DNA from: Gonocerus acuteangulatus
Taxonomy: Eukaryota > Arthropoda > Insecta > Hemiptera > Coreidae
Length of the DNA: 64,000 nucleotides
Reading direction: 5' to 3'
Assembly (NCBI GenBank): GCA_946811695.1
Contig: OX328127.1
Span: 51,402,274-51,466,273 of the forward strand
This document shows, one piece after another, positions 1 through 11,698 of this stretch. A model generated the notes under the pieces. The model saw only the letters and a list, made by a program, of their open reading frames with translations, made no database searches and was not told the origin of the DNA. The translations under genes and the position numbers were made by a program. Within the stretch, counting starts at the first letter, position 1. Each line of letters opens with the position of its first letter.

Positions 1-646
1 CTTCGCGCTTTCACCGGCTCAAAAATGGTCTGATTTTGATGAAATTTGGAAAAAAAACTCTTTCGCCTCATTAGAAAGGTCAAGTTTGTTAATCAGCAGA
101 ATCCGTCCACCGAAACAAGGTTTTTGAGCAAATTTTGCGTAAAAAAAAAATCATGCTTATGTTTTCAAGTTAATGTGCTAGCAGGTACTCGTTATAGGTT
201 CCTTAACATAGGGAAATGAATGAATTAATTTTTAAAGGAATATATGTAATCATTTACGAGGTAAATTAATACAACTACTTTTCCAAACTAAGTTCAGTTT
301 GAGTATTCAGAAAATATTGATTCAATTCAAACTTGTTCCAGATGTTTTACAGAAATATAATCTAACATATTTAAATTTTGGTTATGTTGGAGGTAAGGGA
401 GAATTAGAAAAAAAAAAAAAAATGTATTAATAGACAAGAAAATATTTTCGATTGTAGTATATTTTCAACAGTTCGGAAAATGTACTAAGAGGAGGCTAAC
501 CATTCGAAAGCTAACTTAATTCTTTACAAAAACTGTTCTGATGTGATTTTTAATGGGACAATGTCAATCGGAGAAATAAGTGCTTAAAGTTTCATAATTG
601 TTAGTTTTGTTCTTTTCACTAAATTTTGTCTCTCTTTACCTAACTT
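1..646 (+). mobile_element. Helentron-like (HINE) copy, cut by window start
   Basis: From the first base it matches the internal region of the family described at 56130-57585 (CTCAAAAATGGTCTGATTTTG, CAGCAGAATCCG, ATTTTAATGGGACAATGTCAAT). Another copy interrupts it at about 647. No coding capacity is seen. Confidence 0.5.
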
Positions 647-804
647 TTAGCGCGGTTACTCCCTACCTCCATAGGGAGAACCCGCTTATGAGGTTGAACT
701 CATTACACAATCCAGAAGTGCCGACTAGAAACTTTCTCGTTTCAGACCCCATAGATCGCGAAAATATAGGTGGTTCAAATTTGTATGTATATGTATATAT
801 ATAT

Positions 805-864
<60 letters not shown>

Positions 865-1674
865 TTATATATAGGCTTGTCTGTTCGCACTCTAGCAAGC
901 TCAAAAGTGGTCTGCTTTTGATGAAATTTGGTACAAAAATCTGTCGTCTGATTTGAAAGGTCAAGTTCGTTAACCAGCAGAATCCGCCCACTGGAAGATA
1001 GTGTTTGGGGCGAAATTCACGCAAAAAAAATCTTAACGCTTACGTTTTTGTTTTTGTAAAACGAAAGGGTTTTTCTATTTGTTTATCTCAATTTTTAATT
1101 GGTTGTTTTTTGTTTTAAATTGCATTTATCAGTAAAATTAGTATTGCAGTAAAATAAGCTAAGAAACGGTGAAAGGTATAGGTAATACGTTTGGAATAGC
1201 TGTGGAAATCAAGATGGCTGTGGCTAACCATGATGGCGTATACATAGGTTTGTTTTGAATTCTCCTATCTATATAACCTTCCTCCTGCTACAACTGAAGT
1301 TATCATTATTTCTTATTTTATAGAAAGATTTAACCCACAAGAGAATGAACTTTTATTTGCCATGAAGCACATATTTACAGTTGATTATTACAGTGAAACG
1401 AATTTGCTAGTAGAACAAAGAACTTAAAATGACAACAAATTTTCAGTTGTTTGGAATAGAGCCTGCTGAGCAGTATTCATAGAGTGAGTACGTTTTTAGT
1501 ACATAATTGTATTGACTTATTCAGCCTTCCTCAAGAATGAGGATTAAGAATTATCCGCTTCTGTGTAAGTTGGCTACTGTCAGTTTCCTTTTATTTGTGA
1601 TGCCTAATCTACTCCACTTTTTTGAGATATACGGAACCGTGCTAAAATGATGCAGTTCCTGCGAGTCGGACTTA
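647..1674 (+). mobile_element. Helentron-like (HINE) element, both ends present
   Basis: The 5' end is TTAGCGCGGTTACTCC, then an (AT)n block at about 790-868. The matching inverted GGAACCGTGCTAA is at 1633-1645, followed by a GCAGTTCCTGC hairpin and GTCGGACTT. Asymmetric sub-terminal inverted repeats, an internal microsatellite and a 3' hairpin are the hallmarks of Helentron-associated elements such as Drosophila DINE-1. Confidence 0.6.
793..868. repeat. (AT)n microsatellite inside HINE copy
   Basis: Alternating AT run with a few GT and TT interruptions. It is the internal microsatellite of the element and explains the Tyr-Ile open frames here. Confidence 0.95.
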
Positions 1675-1699
1675 TTTTTGTTATTAATAGAATTGAGCG

Positions 1700-1860
1700 G
1701 GGTCTCCCGTAGTCTAGTGGCTAGCGCGCTGGATTCATAAGTGGGAGATGGTGGGTTCGATTCCCACCTCCGGCAGGGATTTTCTCATCTCAAGGCTCGC
1801 TGGGAGGATTCCTCGCTGCACCCTGGATGTCGGCGCTAATGACCTAGAAGTAGATGCGCC

Positions 1861-1898
<38 letters not shown>

Positions 1899-1907
1899 AA
1901 AAAAAAA
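1700..1907 (+). mobile_element. SINE-C, full length, tRNA-derived, 10-bp target duplication
   Basis: The head reads TCTCCCGTAGTCTAGTGGCT (A-box-like) and GGTTCGATTCCC (B box), then a CGGCGCTAATGACC body and a poly(A) tail. GAATTGAGCG at 1690-1699 is repeated at 1908-1917. This is the best copy of the family. Confidence 0.85.
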
Positions 1908-1956
1908 GAATTGAGCGTGTTTTTAATTTTTGGTTTTGCATCAAAATAACGGAAAT

Positions 1957-2087
1957 GTTATTCCGTCTCCATAGGGAGAACCTGCTTATGAGGTTGACCT
2001 CACGACGCAATCCGGAAGCGCCGACTAGAAACTTTCACGTTTCAGGCCCTATAGATCACAAAAATATAGGTGGCTCAAATTTGTATG

Positions 2088-2146
<59 letters not shown>

Positions 2147-2150
2147 ATAA
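1957..2150 (+). mobile_element. HINE 5' fragment with (AT)n
   Basis: The sequence CTCCATAGGGAGAACCTGC through AAAATATAGGTGGCTCAAAT matches the 5' part of the copy at 647, then runs into an AT repeat (2084-2141). The rest of the element is absent. Confidence 0.6.
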
Positions 2151-2237
2151 TAAAAAAATAAATATTTTTAATAAGTTTATTTACGTACGCCTCTACGTTA
2201 GGAGCCAATATAATAAAAATTTTATAATGTTTAATTT

Positions 2238-2310
2238 TATTTAAATTTTAACGTCCATTTATTATTAACTACGAATTTCAGGACGGGTTATCTATAGGTT
2301 ACCACCCTAT
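2238..2310 (-). repeat. SINE-A 3' fragment
   Basis: TTTAAATTTTAACGTCCATT through GGACGGGTTATCTATAGGTT is the reverse complement of the SINE-A tail (see the copy at 45846). The stretch from 2311 to 2960 is AT-rich; I see no gene or named repeat in it. Confidence 0.7.
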
Positions 2311-2968
2311 GTTTAATTTTAAAAACTCTTTATCTCAGGGGTCAGGTTCGAGTTCAGTAAAGTAAAACAAAGATAATTTTAAATAATAAAAAACCAAAAC
2401 AAAAGAAGAAAAACTCATAGATAAGTTATATCCAGGCATAGATAAACAAGCATTACCTGATATAAAGCCAGCTCGGTATTAACTGCATAGGACAGGATCT
2501 TCGTTACAAATGTATCTTCATTTACAGACTGAGCCTAGGCTTCATGAAAACGGATAACCATCTGAGATTAGCTGTACACTGAACTAGAGCTGCATTAGGA
2601 ATGGCGTTGTTTCTTTTAAACTGCACTATATGTGACTGCTTGTAACCGACTGAACTCTTTTTTGGGGGGGAGCGTCATACCGGTATCCAATGCTACCTGT
2701 ATCGACTGCTAGACAAATATAACAAATAATATTTGCTTATCCCAGCAACGAATCCAACATATCAATGAGCTTTTTTGGATTTTCAGAATTTTCTGTGTTA
2801 GTTTTTTAATTTAAAACTTTTAATTTTTGATGAAAATTAATATAAGAAAAATTTATTTGTTTTTTTATTTTCCGCAAATCTTGTATTCGTCTTTACCCGC
2901 CTTTCTTACCTTTAACGGTTATTCGAATTTAAAACTTTTAAATATGTAATGTAAAATATCATTACAAT

Positions 2969-4192
2969 ATATATGTATATATATTTATATATATGCTTGT
3001 CTGTTAACGCTCTAGCAAGCTCAAAAATGGCCCGATTTTGATGAAATTTGGTACAAAAATTCTAATTTGAAAGGTCATGTTCGTTAACCAGCAGAATTCG
3101 CCCACGGGAAGATAGTGTTTGGGGCGAAATTCGCGCAAAAAAAAATCGTAACGCTTACGTTTTGGAGTTTATATGCTTGCAGGTACTTGTTTTATAAGTT
3201 TCTTAACATAGGAAAACGAAAGATATCTGTAACCGTTTTTGAGAAAAGTGGAATCAATGTTTTTGTAAGTCATTATTTTTTTGTGGGTACTTAGAATCGC
3301 GGGATTCAATCGAAATATTTTTTACATATTGGAAATTAATCCCAACTAAGATTTTTGAATTTTGGTTATATTTGGAGTTAAGGAAGTATGCGAAAAAAAT
3401 ATTTTATTAATAGACATGAAACGTTTTCGGATCTTCATACATTTTTCGTAAATATCTCGATAACGGTTGGGAAATCGTAGTAAGTGGAAGGTGACCATTC
3501 GAATGCTTACTGAATTCTCTACAAAAAAGGTTCTGAAGTAATATTCGATGGGGCAACGTCAATCAGAGATATAAGCGCTTAAAACTTAAAAAGTGTTCGT
3601 TTTGTTGTTTTGAAAGGGTTTTTCTCTTTGTTTATCTCACTTTTTAATTGCTTGTTTCTTGTTTTAAATTGCATTTATCAGTAAAATTAGTATTGTAGTA
3701 AAATAAACTAGGAAACGGTGAAAGGTATTGGTAATAAGTTTGGAGTGGCTGTGGTAATCAACATGGCTGTGGCTAATCATGATGACGTACTTTGTTTTGA
3801 ATTCTCCTATCTATATAACCTTCCTCATAGCCTCCAACTGAAGTTATCGTTATTTTTTATTTTATAAAAAGATTTAACCTATGACAGAATGGAATTTTAT
3901 TCGCCATGAAGCACATATTTACAGTTGATTATAACAGTAAAACGAATTTTTTAGTAAAACATGATACTTAAAATGTTTCCTTGTTTAGAATAGAGCCTTC
4001 TCAGCAGTAGTCGAAGAGTAAGTACGTTTTCAGTACATAATTGTATTGACTTATACAGATTAAGAATTATCCGCTTCTGTGTATGTTGGCTACTGTCAGT
4101 TTCCTGTGATTTGTGATGTTAATCTATTCCATTTCTTCGAGATGTTTGTAACCGCGCTAAGATGACGCAGTTCCTGCGAGTCGGACTTTTTA
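2969..4192 (+). mobile_element. HINE copy, 5' part missing
   Basis: It starts in the microsatellite region (GCTTGTCTGTTAACGCTCTA) and ends with ACCGCGCTAAGATGACGCAG plus the TTCCTGCGAGTCGGACTTTT hairpin end. It is similar along its length to the copy at 647. Confidence 0.6.

Positions 4193-4197
<5 letters not shown>

Positions 4198-4251
<54 letters not shown>
4198..4251. repeat. (AT)n microsatellite
   Basis: Uninterrupted AT dinucleotides directly after the HINE 3' end. Confidence 0.95.
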
Positions 4252-4256
<5 letters not shown>

Positions 4257-4261
4257 AAGAT

Positions 4262-5019
4262 TTTATTTTTTAAAAAATGATTGCGCCACGTTGGGTCGCC
4301 ATTAAATGTTATGATTAATTTTTATAAAATGATTGCGCCACGTTGGGTCGCCAATAATGTTAAAATTTTATTATTTTAAAAAGAAATAAAAAGATTTTAA
4401 TTACTTGAGTAAGTTTTATTATATGAATTTAACTTAATCTCAGGGATAGAAGTTCCGAGTGAATGAATAATATAATATTTATTTTTAGACAATTCCGAAA
4501 TACAAAACAGTATTAAAATACATACAAATAATAATAAAAGAATCAACAACCACAAAAAAAAACAATTTTTACCTCTAAATCAATCCGCTTCCAACAAAGC
4601 ATCAACACACTGCGCTTCAGCAATTAATGGACTCAAGCTCCGCACGCGACCAACGCTGAGAATAGAGAGACCTCTTCCCTCTATCGCTGCTGAGAATAGA
4701 GTGACGCTTCGTTCGAGCGGGAAAGTTTGGCGTCCTTTATTTCTAAACTTCCGCATTATGTTCGTTCATATATAGAGATAATAATTATGTTTTTCGTAAC
4801 TTCAAATAATTAATTTATTACCATCTGAATGTACATTTAATATGGATATATTGTACACCAGTATTGTCCAAAAATATTATTACTTTAAAATGTATATAAT
4901 ACGATGTTATTTGTATATATGGTTTGTGATTTGCGCGGGCTTTTCAAAATATCGATGGTTATTTGAATTTAAAAATATTTTCGAGAATGTAATATATCAT
5001 TACAATATATATAAATATA
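4262..5019. other. Non-genic stretch with short duplicated segment
   Basis: TGATTGCGCCACGTTGGGTCG occurs at about 4278 and 4330, and a similar segment at about 6755-6775, so this is repeat-derived. Near 4975-5018 it resembles 2930-2990. No gene is supported. Confidence 0.5.
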
Positions 5020-6580
5020 CAGTGACCCACAAAACAACAAAATTTGAATACCTCGCAGTTAGAAATGTGTGTTGGGTAATGAAACAAATGTATATGGTTT
5101 TAACACATATTTAATAATTAGAAATTAATATAATAATAATTTTATTGAGGTATAAAAATAAATTCTGAAAAACTTAGTAAATTGAGCTGATTGCAACACT
5201 TTTGTGACTGAGTTAAAACTATTTTAAAACCTTATAATCTATTACTTTTTATTGCTTTCTTTGGCTTTAATTATGATCTGAATTCTATTTGGAATACTTT
5301 TTACAAGATTGTTTGAAAATTATCACGGGATATCGTTCTATATCAATTAGTTTCGCTCACATAATTCTTCAATCGATTACGATGAATTTTTGCACTTGGC
5401 CAAATTTTGTTTTTTATGAAACGAAAAGTGCTCAATAATATCTGTATTAGGAGACCGAGGGGCCAATCTAACAAGTTAATTGAATGATCTTCAAACCATT
5501 CCACATATTTTTGCAATGTACTTTGGATCATTATACTGTTGAAATATAATATCTTCATATTGGAATTGAATACTTGGCAGTCCAGATGACTGGGAAATAC
5601 TTAGATATTCCTCAGGGTTCATTTTTCTTCCAAATCTGGCAATCCGTCTAACATGCACGCCAAACCATTTGACTGCCAACAGCAAATTTTCGTGTAGACT
5701 GGAATTCCCTGTTAGTAATGAGGTGCCCACGTTTTTTTCCAAAGCCAGCATTGTCCATAAGCCCCAAAACGATTTATTTTTGTTTTTTCCTGACCTCACA
5801 ACTCTTCTCGAGTCAGCAATTGTTCAATTTTCATGATTACCACAAAATTCCAGTCATAGTTGCCTGTGTTTTTTTTTTTTTTTTTTTTTTGATGCAATGG
5901 TTTCTTGACCTTTACCCTTGCCATATTTCCCTGACTTATTAGTGTTCTTGGAATGGTTTCAGCATTAATGTGAAACCCAATGTCTGTTTTGAGACATGTC
6001 TGTCTCAGACAGTCTGTCAGGAGTGTCGATCTCGCCCATCCTAATCAGTCGAACCAGTAACTTGCTGTTTCTTTCTGAACTTTTTCTTGGTTGACCTCCA
6101 ACATGTTTAGAACAATGAAGAATCTTTTTTATAACATATCTACTTACTGTAGAAACATTCAAGCCAACTCGAGCAGAAATTTGTCTCATCGAAAGGCCTT
6201 CAATGACCAAAAGCTTAATACTGTAGTTTATGTCAGAGAAAATTGAGTTCATCCTCATTTTTTAAATTTATCTGGCTTAAATGTTATTTTTTATGTCCGT
6301 TTTGCTCGATAGTAACTATTATAAACAGTTAACTTGACACTCTACATCTTTAACTTCACTCCATAACATCCGCCACAAAACTGTTGCAATGAACCAACAA
6401 TGGAAAGTAAATCCCTGAGAGTGTAACCAATGACTAATCCCCTCAAGATCCTTCTAGAAATATACCTCCTAGTCCCAACTAAATTATTTTGACCCGCAGG
6501 AGTAAATATTATACTGGCTTAATTTTTTTTTCCTATTATATAACTTAACTTTCATATCAATGCAACGGTTTTGTGAGTCA

Positions 6581-6583
<3 letters not shown>
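5020..6583 (-). mobile_element. Tc1-like transposon, TA target site
   Basis: The left end is TA|CAGTGACCCACAAAAC and the right end GTTTTGTGAGTCACTG|TA, inverted repeats with one mismatch over 16 bases, inserted at TA within an AT repeat. The length of 1564 bp is normal for Tc1 elements. Both ends and a decayed transposase are present. Confidence 0.88.
5343..6258 (-). pseudogene. Tc1-like transposase, inactivated
   Basis: Reading down from 6258: an N-terminal helix-turn-helix (GLSMRQISARVGLNVSTVSR). Then from 5799 comes the catalytic part, with NPEEYL and IIFQQYNDPKYIAKIC, where active relatives have FQQDNDPKHTA; the catalytic Asp is Tyr here. The last part is WFEDHSINLLDWPLG. Frameshifts separate the pieces. 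Confidence 0.85.

Positions 6584-6634
<51 letters not shown>
6584..6634. repeat. (AT)n microsatellite
   Basis: AT run continuing from the Tc1 target site. Confidence 0.9.
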
Positions 6635-6638
<4 letters not shown>

Positions 6639-6833
6639 ATAATTAAATTAAAATAATGATTTTATTAATAAGTTTATTTACGTTACACCCCTACATTGGG
6701 AGCCAAAATGTTATAATTTAAATTAAAAGAATGATTTAAAATATTTTTAAATTAAAGAATGCGCCACGTTGGGTCGACAAAATGTATAATATTTAAATTT
6801 AAAAACTCTTTATCTCAGGGGTCGGGTTCGGCC

Positions 6834-7098
6834 CCCTGAACCCGACGGTGTGATAAGGCACACTAGGGAGAAAGTATGGTCAGTACTATGCCCCGGCCGC
6901 CTGCCCTTTTTTTTCCCTTTGCAGGTACCCATTAATTAATGAACTAAAGTCTGGGTGAGCCTAGGGACGATCAGGGACCCCAAATCAACCCTCGAACGAT
7001 GACACTAGAAGAAAAAATCTTTAGTGCAAGCTCGGGTTTTGAACCTGGGTCCTCCAGTTCATTAGTCGAGTGCTCTACCACTGAGCCAACCTCGCCCC
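6834..7098 (-). mobile_element. SINE-B copy
   Basis: The reverse strand reads GGGGCGAGGTTGGCTCAGTG, a tRNA-like A box, then GGTTCAAAACCCGAG (B box) and the shared body through CACTAGGGAG. It lacks the far 3' part. See 52148-52497 for a full copy. Confidence 0.8.
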
Positions 7099-7104
7099 AT
7101 AACT

Positions 7105-7390
7105 TTTTAATAGTTTTTTTCTTTTTTTTTTATTGCATTCGACAGTAAAATGAGTATTTTAATAAAGCAAGGTAAGAAAATGAGAAACATTGTAATATTA
7201 TTTCCAAGAGCAATCAGTGTCCAGTCATGGCGCATAACATCTTATATTACTTCTGTTTGAGGTTTCATTGTACATTTTTAAAGAAAGATCAAAACCTACC
7301 AATAACTGCTAATATTCCTTAACTAATGGTGCTAGGTATATGAATAGAACCACATTAAGATGATGCAGTTCCAGCAAGTCGGACTTTTTT
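7105..7390 (+). repeat. HINE 3' fragment
   Basis: GACAGTAAAATGAGTATTTT and the end GATGATGCAGTTCCAGCAAG with TCGGACTTTTTT match the family 3' end. It lies just downstream of the last visible exon of the minus-strand gene. Confidence 0.55.
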
Positions 7391-7456
7391 ATGAAGCATT
7401 ACAAATTTCTTAAGATGACAAAGAAAGTCATAAAGACTACAAAAAAAGAATCTTAC

Positions 7457-7637
7457 CTTGGAGTTGGACAATCCCAATCACTAACTCCTGCAATAGGTTC
7501 GTAACGCAGAGGACTGCATGCATTAGGCGTACTCTCACATTTCTGCAATGGTACAGGGCTTCCATATTCAGCTGGAGGAGGAATTAAATTGCAATTTACA
7601 TTTGATGTGTTGCTATTAGCATCTTTACCACCAGCAA
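7457..7637 (-). CDS. Unidentified gene, third coding exon; gene continues leftwards
   Basis: Acceptor ttcatgcttag, donor CCAAG|gtaaga. It joins exon 2 in frame (split Val) and encodes AGGKDANSNTSNVN, then IPPPAEYGSPVPLQKCESTP and SPLRYEPIAGVSDWDCPTP. Low complexity, Pro- and Ser-rich, so probably disordered. Total visible length is about 172 residues. No further exon was found between 7456 and 1, which is filled by repeats. Confidence 0.6.
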
Positions 7638-7884
7638 CTAAGCATGAAAAGTATGAACACAACTTACTAAATTGATTTCAATTTTTCTTTATTTTAAGAT
7701 GTTTAAGACAGATTTGCACATATACACAAATTTATTCAAAGTATGAGTTAAACCACTTCAAATAAAAATAAATAAATAAATGTAATTTTTAGATTCTGCC
7801 CATGAGATGATTGATGCAAACGTTTTCAATTTTTTTGGTGCTGCTTTACATGTAGTAAAAATAATCTATACTTGTATTAACATG

Positions 7885-8010
7885 TTCGGGTGTACCTGAA
7901 TGGGTGACTAACCACGTGCTGTTGGTATTATAAAAGAGTGGCAACCTGTAGATCGCCCGGTATTAATAGCCTAATAGTTGATTAGCCGTTCAACACGAAA
8001 AAAAAAACAT
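7885..8010 (+). repeat. SINE-D fragment (possibly 5S-derived)
   Basis: GGGTGACTAACCACGTGCTG with TTATAAAAGAGTGGCAACCT and AGTTGATTAGCCGTTCAACA is repeated with changes at 49560-49680. The GGGTGnC..GTGCTGTTGG wording recalls the 3' end of 5S rRNA, but this is weak. Confidence 0.4.
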
Positions 8011-8579
8011 GTTTCACAGTATTTACCTATGATTACTGGAGATATAAATTTAATTTAATTTTAAAGCTCATTTGATTAGATTTAATGGCACCAGGTTAAA
8101 GTTACAAAAAAATGTATTTAGCATAACCATATCAAGATGGCAATTAAAATATTTCTTGGTAACTAATATGTAATTTCATATGAATTAGGATCATATTCGC
8201 AATGTTTTAAAAAATGAAGCAGCATAATATTGGAAGTCCCACTTTCTGGGGCATAATTAATTTTTTGTTTGTAATTCAACATAATATAAAAACAGACAAG
8301 AAATTTCAATTGACTAAGTTCAGTGGCAGAATCAATGACTAGAGAGTATAACTTAAGCTCTCTTATTTTGTGAATTGATAGCAAAAATAGAAGTGTTCCA
8401 CCCTAGATCACCTGGTACGATACTTCCATAAGATTCTTCTGAGCTTTGAAAAAGAAATTTTAGGAGTTACAAAAATCCTCATTTTTGTTCATGTATATAT
8501 AGCGAGTGCAGCAAAGAATTTTCATTTAATGATATATAATACCTCCATCTTACAAGATTATCACAATCAGTTTACATCA

Positions 8580-8787
8580 TTTATTTATTTAAATTTTAAC
8601 GTCCATTTATTATTAACTAGGAATTTTAGGACGGGTTATCTATAGGTTACCACCCTTTTCTAGCCAGGATAGGGGTGATGCCTTTTCTAAAGAAAAGCGT
8701 CCACCCCTAGTGGGAATCGAACCCACGACCTTTGGCACGGAGTGTTAAGTGCTCACGCCTTAACCCTCACGGCCACCGGGTCTCCCA
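8580..8787 (-). mobile_element. SINE-A copy, near full length
   Basis: The reverse strand begins GGGAGACCCGGTGGCCGTGA, with GGTTAAGGCGTGAGCACTTA (A-box-like) and GGTTCGATTCCCACTAGGGG (B box). It ends ATGGACGTTAAAATTTAAAT. It sits in the intron between exons 2 and 3 of the minus-strand gene. Confidence 0.85.
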
Positions 8788-8955
8788 GTTTTCATCAGTA
8801 GGTCATACTTTGTGTGTTTATATACCAACAGCTCACTTATTCTTTAATTAAAAAAATCATTAATCCAAAATTTAAACTTTGCTCATTACGTCTTCATCTC
8901 TGTTCCAGATAATCTAAGGACAAAATTAAAAAAACTTTCTTTGTTTATAACCAAC

Positions 8956-9161
8956 CTGAACTTGCATCTTCATCAGCAAATCTAACATCAGGGTCGCTTA
9001 TTGACAAATGTCTTCGTTTACGATTTACAGTAGTAAGACCTCCATTTGGCCCTGTCAGAGCAGAAATAACTTGGGTAGTAATAGAACCAATTGCTTTAGG
9101 TGGTAATTGTTGGGGTGTTCGACCATGAATAATCTTAGGTTCGATTCTCTCATTTGATTGC
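8956..9161 (-). CDS. Unidentified gene, second coding exon
   Basis: A strong acceptor on the minus strand (ctactaatttttgttgtag, with a branch-like CTAAT) precedes GCAATCAAATG. The donor is TTCAG|gttggt. It encodes about 68 residues: QSNERIEPKIIHGRTPQQLP, then ITTQVISALTGPNGG and a basic-then-Ser site RKRRHLSISDPDVRF. The RRHLS context would suit a basophilic kinase or 14-3-3 site. That is inference from sequence only. Confidence 0.62.
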
Positions 9162-9236
9162 CTACAACAAAAATTAGTAGGCTTTAATTTTTCCAATGTA
9201 AATCAAATAATTAATCAATTCATTAATTATAAATAC

Positions 9237-9367
9237 CCTGTCAAATATTTCTGTATGAAACATTCTGCTGAGGGAGAAGGCTCCTTTTGTTCAAAAGTCC
9301 TGTTTTCAGCAGGATTTGAAAATTGACGAATGAATCCTACAAACTTTTGTCTAAAACCGGGCATCAT
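9237..9367 (-). CDS. Unidentified gene, first visible coding exon
   Basis: Reading down from 9367, two ATGs open MMPGFRQKFVGFIRQFSNPA, then a Lys/Glu/Ser segment to IQKYLT. The donor GG|gtattt lies at 9236-9235. The next exon joins in frame with a split Gly. I do not recognise the protein. The start is chosen as the first ATG pair, with no upstream in-frame extension that looks coding. Confidence 0.6.
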
Positions 9368-9369
9368 AC

Positions 9370-10540
9370 CGCTCAGAGCACTATGTCATTCTTCCAAAAA
9401 TAAAAACAATTACAAATAAAGAATTTTGAACTGTATAAGTAAGTTTACAGTACTCATCACGGACACAAAACACTCATCAGCTGCGAAGAGACTCCAATGA
9501 GGCCAAAGAAGTACCAATTAAGTTGAAAAACGTCATGTATTGACAAAAGACCTTGGTTCCAGCCCAATCCGATTATATTTTTTTAAATTACAAAATTTCA
9601 TTAAAGTAAATAGCTGTGCATTCCGCCTAATGAACCATAATTAATACTCCATCAAAATCGTGGAGTTCCAGGAGCCATGAAACCACATTAATGTGATTAC
9701 CACGAAATTGTAGGTACATGACACAAATAACGAAAGTTAAATATTCATAAACTACTCTATTAAAATCTATCAATATCTCGAAGGCCTGGCTTCTTTAAAT
9801 GATACTTATTGGTAAATAGTGCGTACATTTTTATATTTTAAAAAATCCCTCCAATCTTGACCTTACCCCCAGATTACGATACTTGAACGTAGGAGTGGTT
9901 GAGGAACGTAGCCTAACATTGGTTCCCCTTCAAAATGTTATCCAAAGATGGATCATAGAAACATTTTTTCAGGCATTTACTGGTTGTTTTCTATTATTAC
10001 GTTTTTTTTTTTTTTTGCAATTACGAAACATAACATAGAAGTTTAGGATATGAGACGACTCTTGATTTAAAACTATAAAACGTTGCAAGAGAAAGTTATT
10101 TTTTATTTTATTTTTTTTAATTCGTGCCATCTAGTACTAATATTGACTATTAAGAAAATTCTAAAAAATTGATCTGTACAACTCCGACCTTCTTCCCGCA
10201 ATATCCCGCAGTATCAACGCAATAACGAATGTTTGAAATGTCCTAATTCATTCATTCCGTACCAAATCACTATTTTTAGGGAGAACATTTTAAAATATTC
10301 TTGCAGACCTCCCCTTTTGAAAATAGAGCTTTCTTCCTTATCTTCCATAGAGAAGGAAAATAACCTATAGATAACCCTTGAAAACATTACTGAATCAATA
10401 AAAGACACTTATAAGATCATTTTACCCCGATTTCTTGGCGCATTTAGATATTAAACAATGAAAAAACGTTTATCAATATTCAATAATTGCATATAACCAA
10501 CGTACAAACACTATTCACAATACGCCAAAACAACATAATG
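9370..10540. other. No gene seen
   Basis: AT-rich sequence upstream of the unidentified minus-strand gene, with T runs at about 10003 and 10098. I could not identify a promoter, first exon or repeat family. Confidence 0.4.
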
Positions 10541-11695
10541 GGGTGAGTAAAAGAAATTACCGTTTTATAAGTAAAAATCAAAATTTATTTTTCTTTCAAT
10601 TACAAGTTATTTAATAATCAAAATATAAACCTTTGTGTTCTATGGTTTGACGCCATCTGGAAGCCAGCTGTAGAATTCCTTGATGGTACCCCTCTTTGAG
10701 TTTTGAATCGAAGAACTCGCGAACCCCAATTTCAAGTTGTTGATTTTTTTTTTTTTTCACGATGGAAATGAGTCATTGATCTGAACACGTAGTAGTCTGG
10801 TGATGACTATATGCCGGGTGAGGGAGAAGCTCGATTCCGTCCAAATCAGCTAGTTTTTGTTTTGTAAGGCGAGAGGTCTGGGGTCTGGTATTATCTTGAT
10901 GGAACAAGACTTACTTTTGACTAAACCAGGTTACCGCTGAACCAAACATCGTACATTCTTTGCAGTTGTAGTGGATAGAGCTCTGAATTTATAGAATGGC
11001 CTTCATGCATGAACTCGTAGCGTATGACTCCTTCGTAGTTCCAAAATACAGAGAGCATCGTATTTTTTTCGAAGTGCCCTTGCTTGGCCACGGATTGAGC
11101 TACCCGATCATGGTCAAGCCATTGACCTGTTGTTTTAGGATTACGCTAATACACCCACTTTTCATCCCTTGTGACTATTCTTTTCGTGAAACGATTAGTA
11201 GTTGCTATGAAAAGTTGGGCTTGCTAGGGTGTAGGCATATGGGGAATATCTCGGCATGCACGTTTCACTTTTCCTAACTCTCGCAGGCGTCGAGTCACAG
11301 TAGATTGTGAGTGCCCAAGTTCAGCTGACAACTCACAAGTGCTTTTCGTAGGATCGGCTTCAATAGCAGTGCGCAGAGCATTCTGGTTGACTACTGATAC
11401 ACGCCCTGATCCAGATTTATTTTAAAGGCTCAAATCACCGTCATTCAATTTTTGGAACCACCTTCTCGCCGTCCTTTCATTCAAAGAGTATTCATCTTCA
11501 AATTCAACCACTAATAAAATATTGCTACAGTCCAAACATAAAAATCAATTATTCGTTGATGAAATTAGAGGAAGATTAGTCATTGAATTAAAAATGAAAT
11601 TATTATTGTTATCTATACACAAAACGTTTTTATCCATTAAAAAATAAATTTAAAACATACGTTATTTTATTCCGCTTGTCTCATTTAAACTTTTT
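10541..11695 (-). mobile_element. Mariner-family element, worn ends
   Basis: The span is set by loosely matching ends, GGGTGAGTAAAAGAAATTACC on the left and TTATTTTATTCCGCTTGTCTCAT on the right, enclosing a broken transposase. Ends are approximate. Confidence 0.6.
10750..11440 (-). pseudogene. Mariner transposase, inactivated
   Basis: The minus strand encodes TCELSAELGHSQSTVTRRLR (helix-turn-helix), RIVTRDEKWV with the first catalytic Asp, and FWNYEGVIRYEF. Further down are HQDNTRPQTSRLTKQKLADL and LLPHPAYS, which shifts frame before the third catalytic Asp. A stop follows KWVY. This is the classic mariner DD34D order, decayed. Confidence 0.85.
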
Positions 11696-11698
11696 TAG

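Noticed and set aside
598..921. Open frames rich in Tyr-Ile/Ile-Tyr (also at 1955, 52332, 57227, 59909)
   Set aside because: They are translations of AT microsatellites in transposons, not genes.
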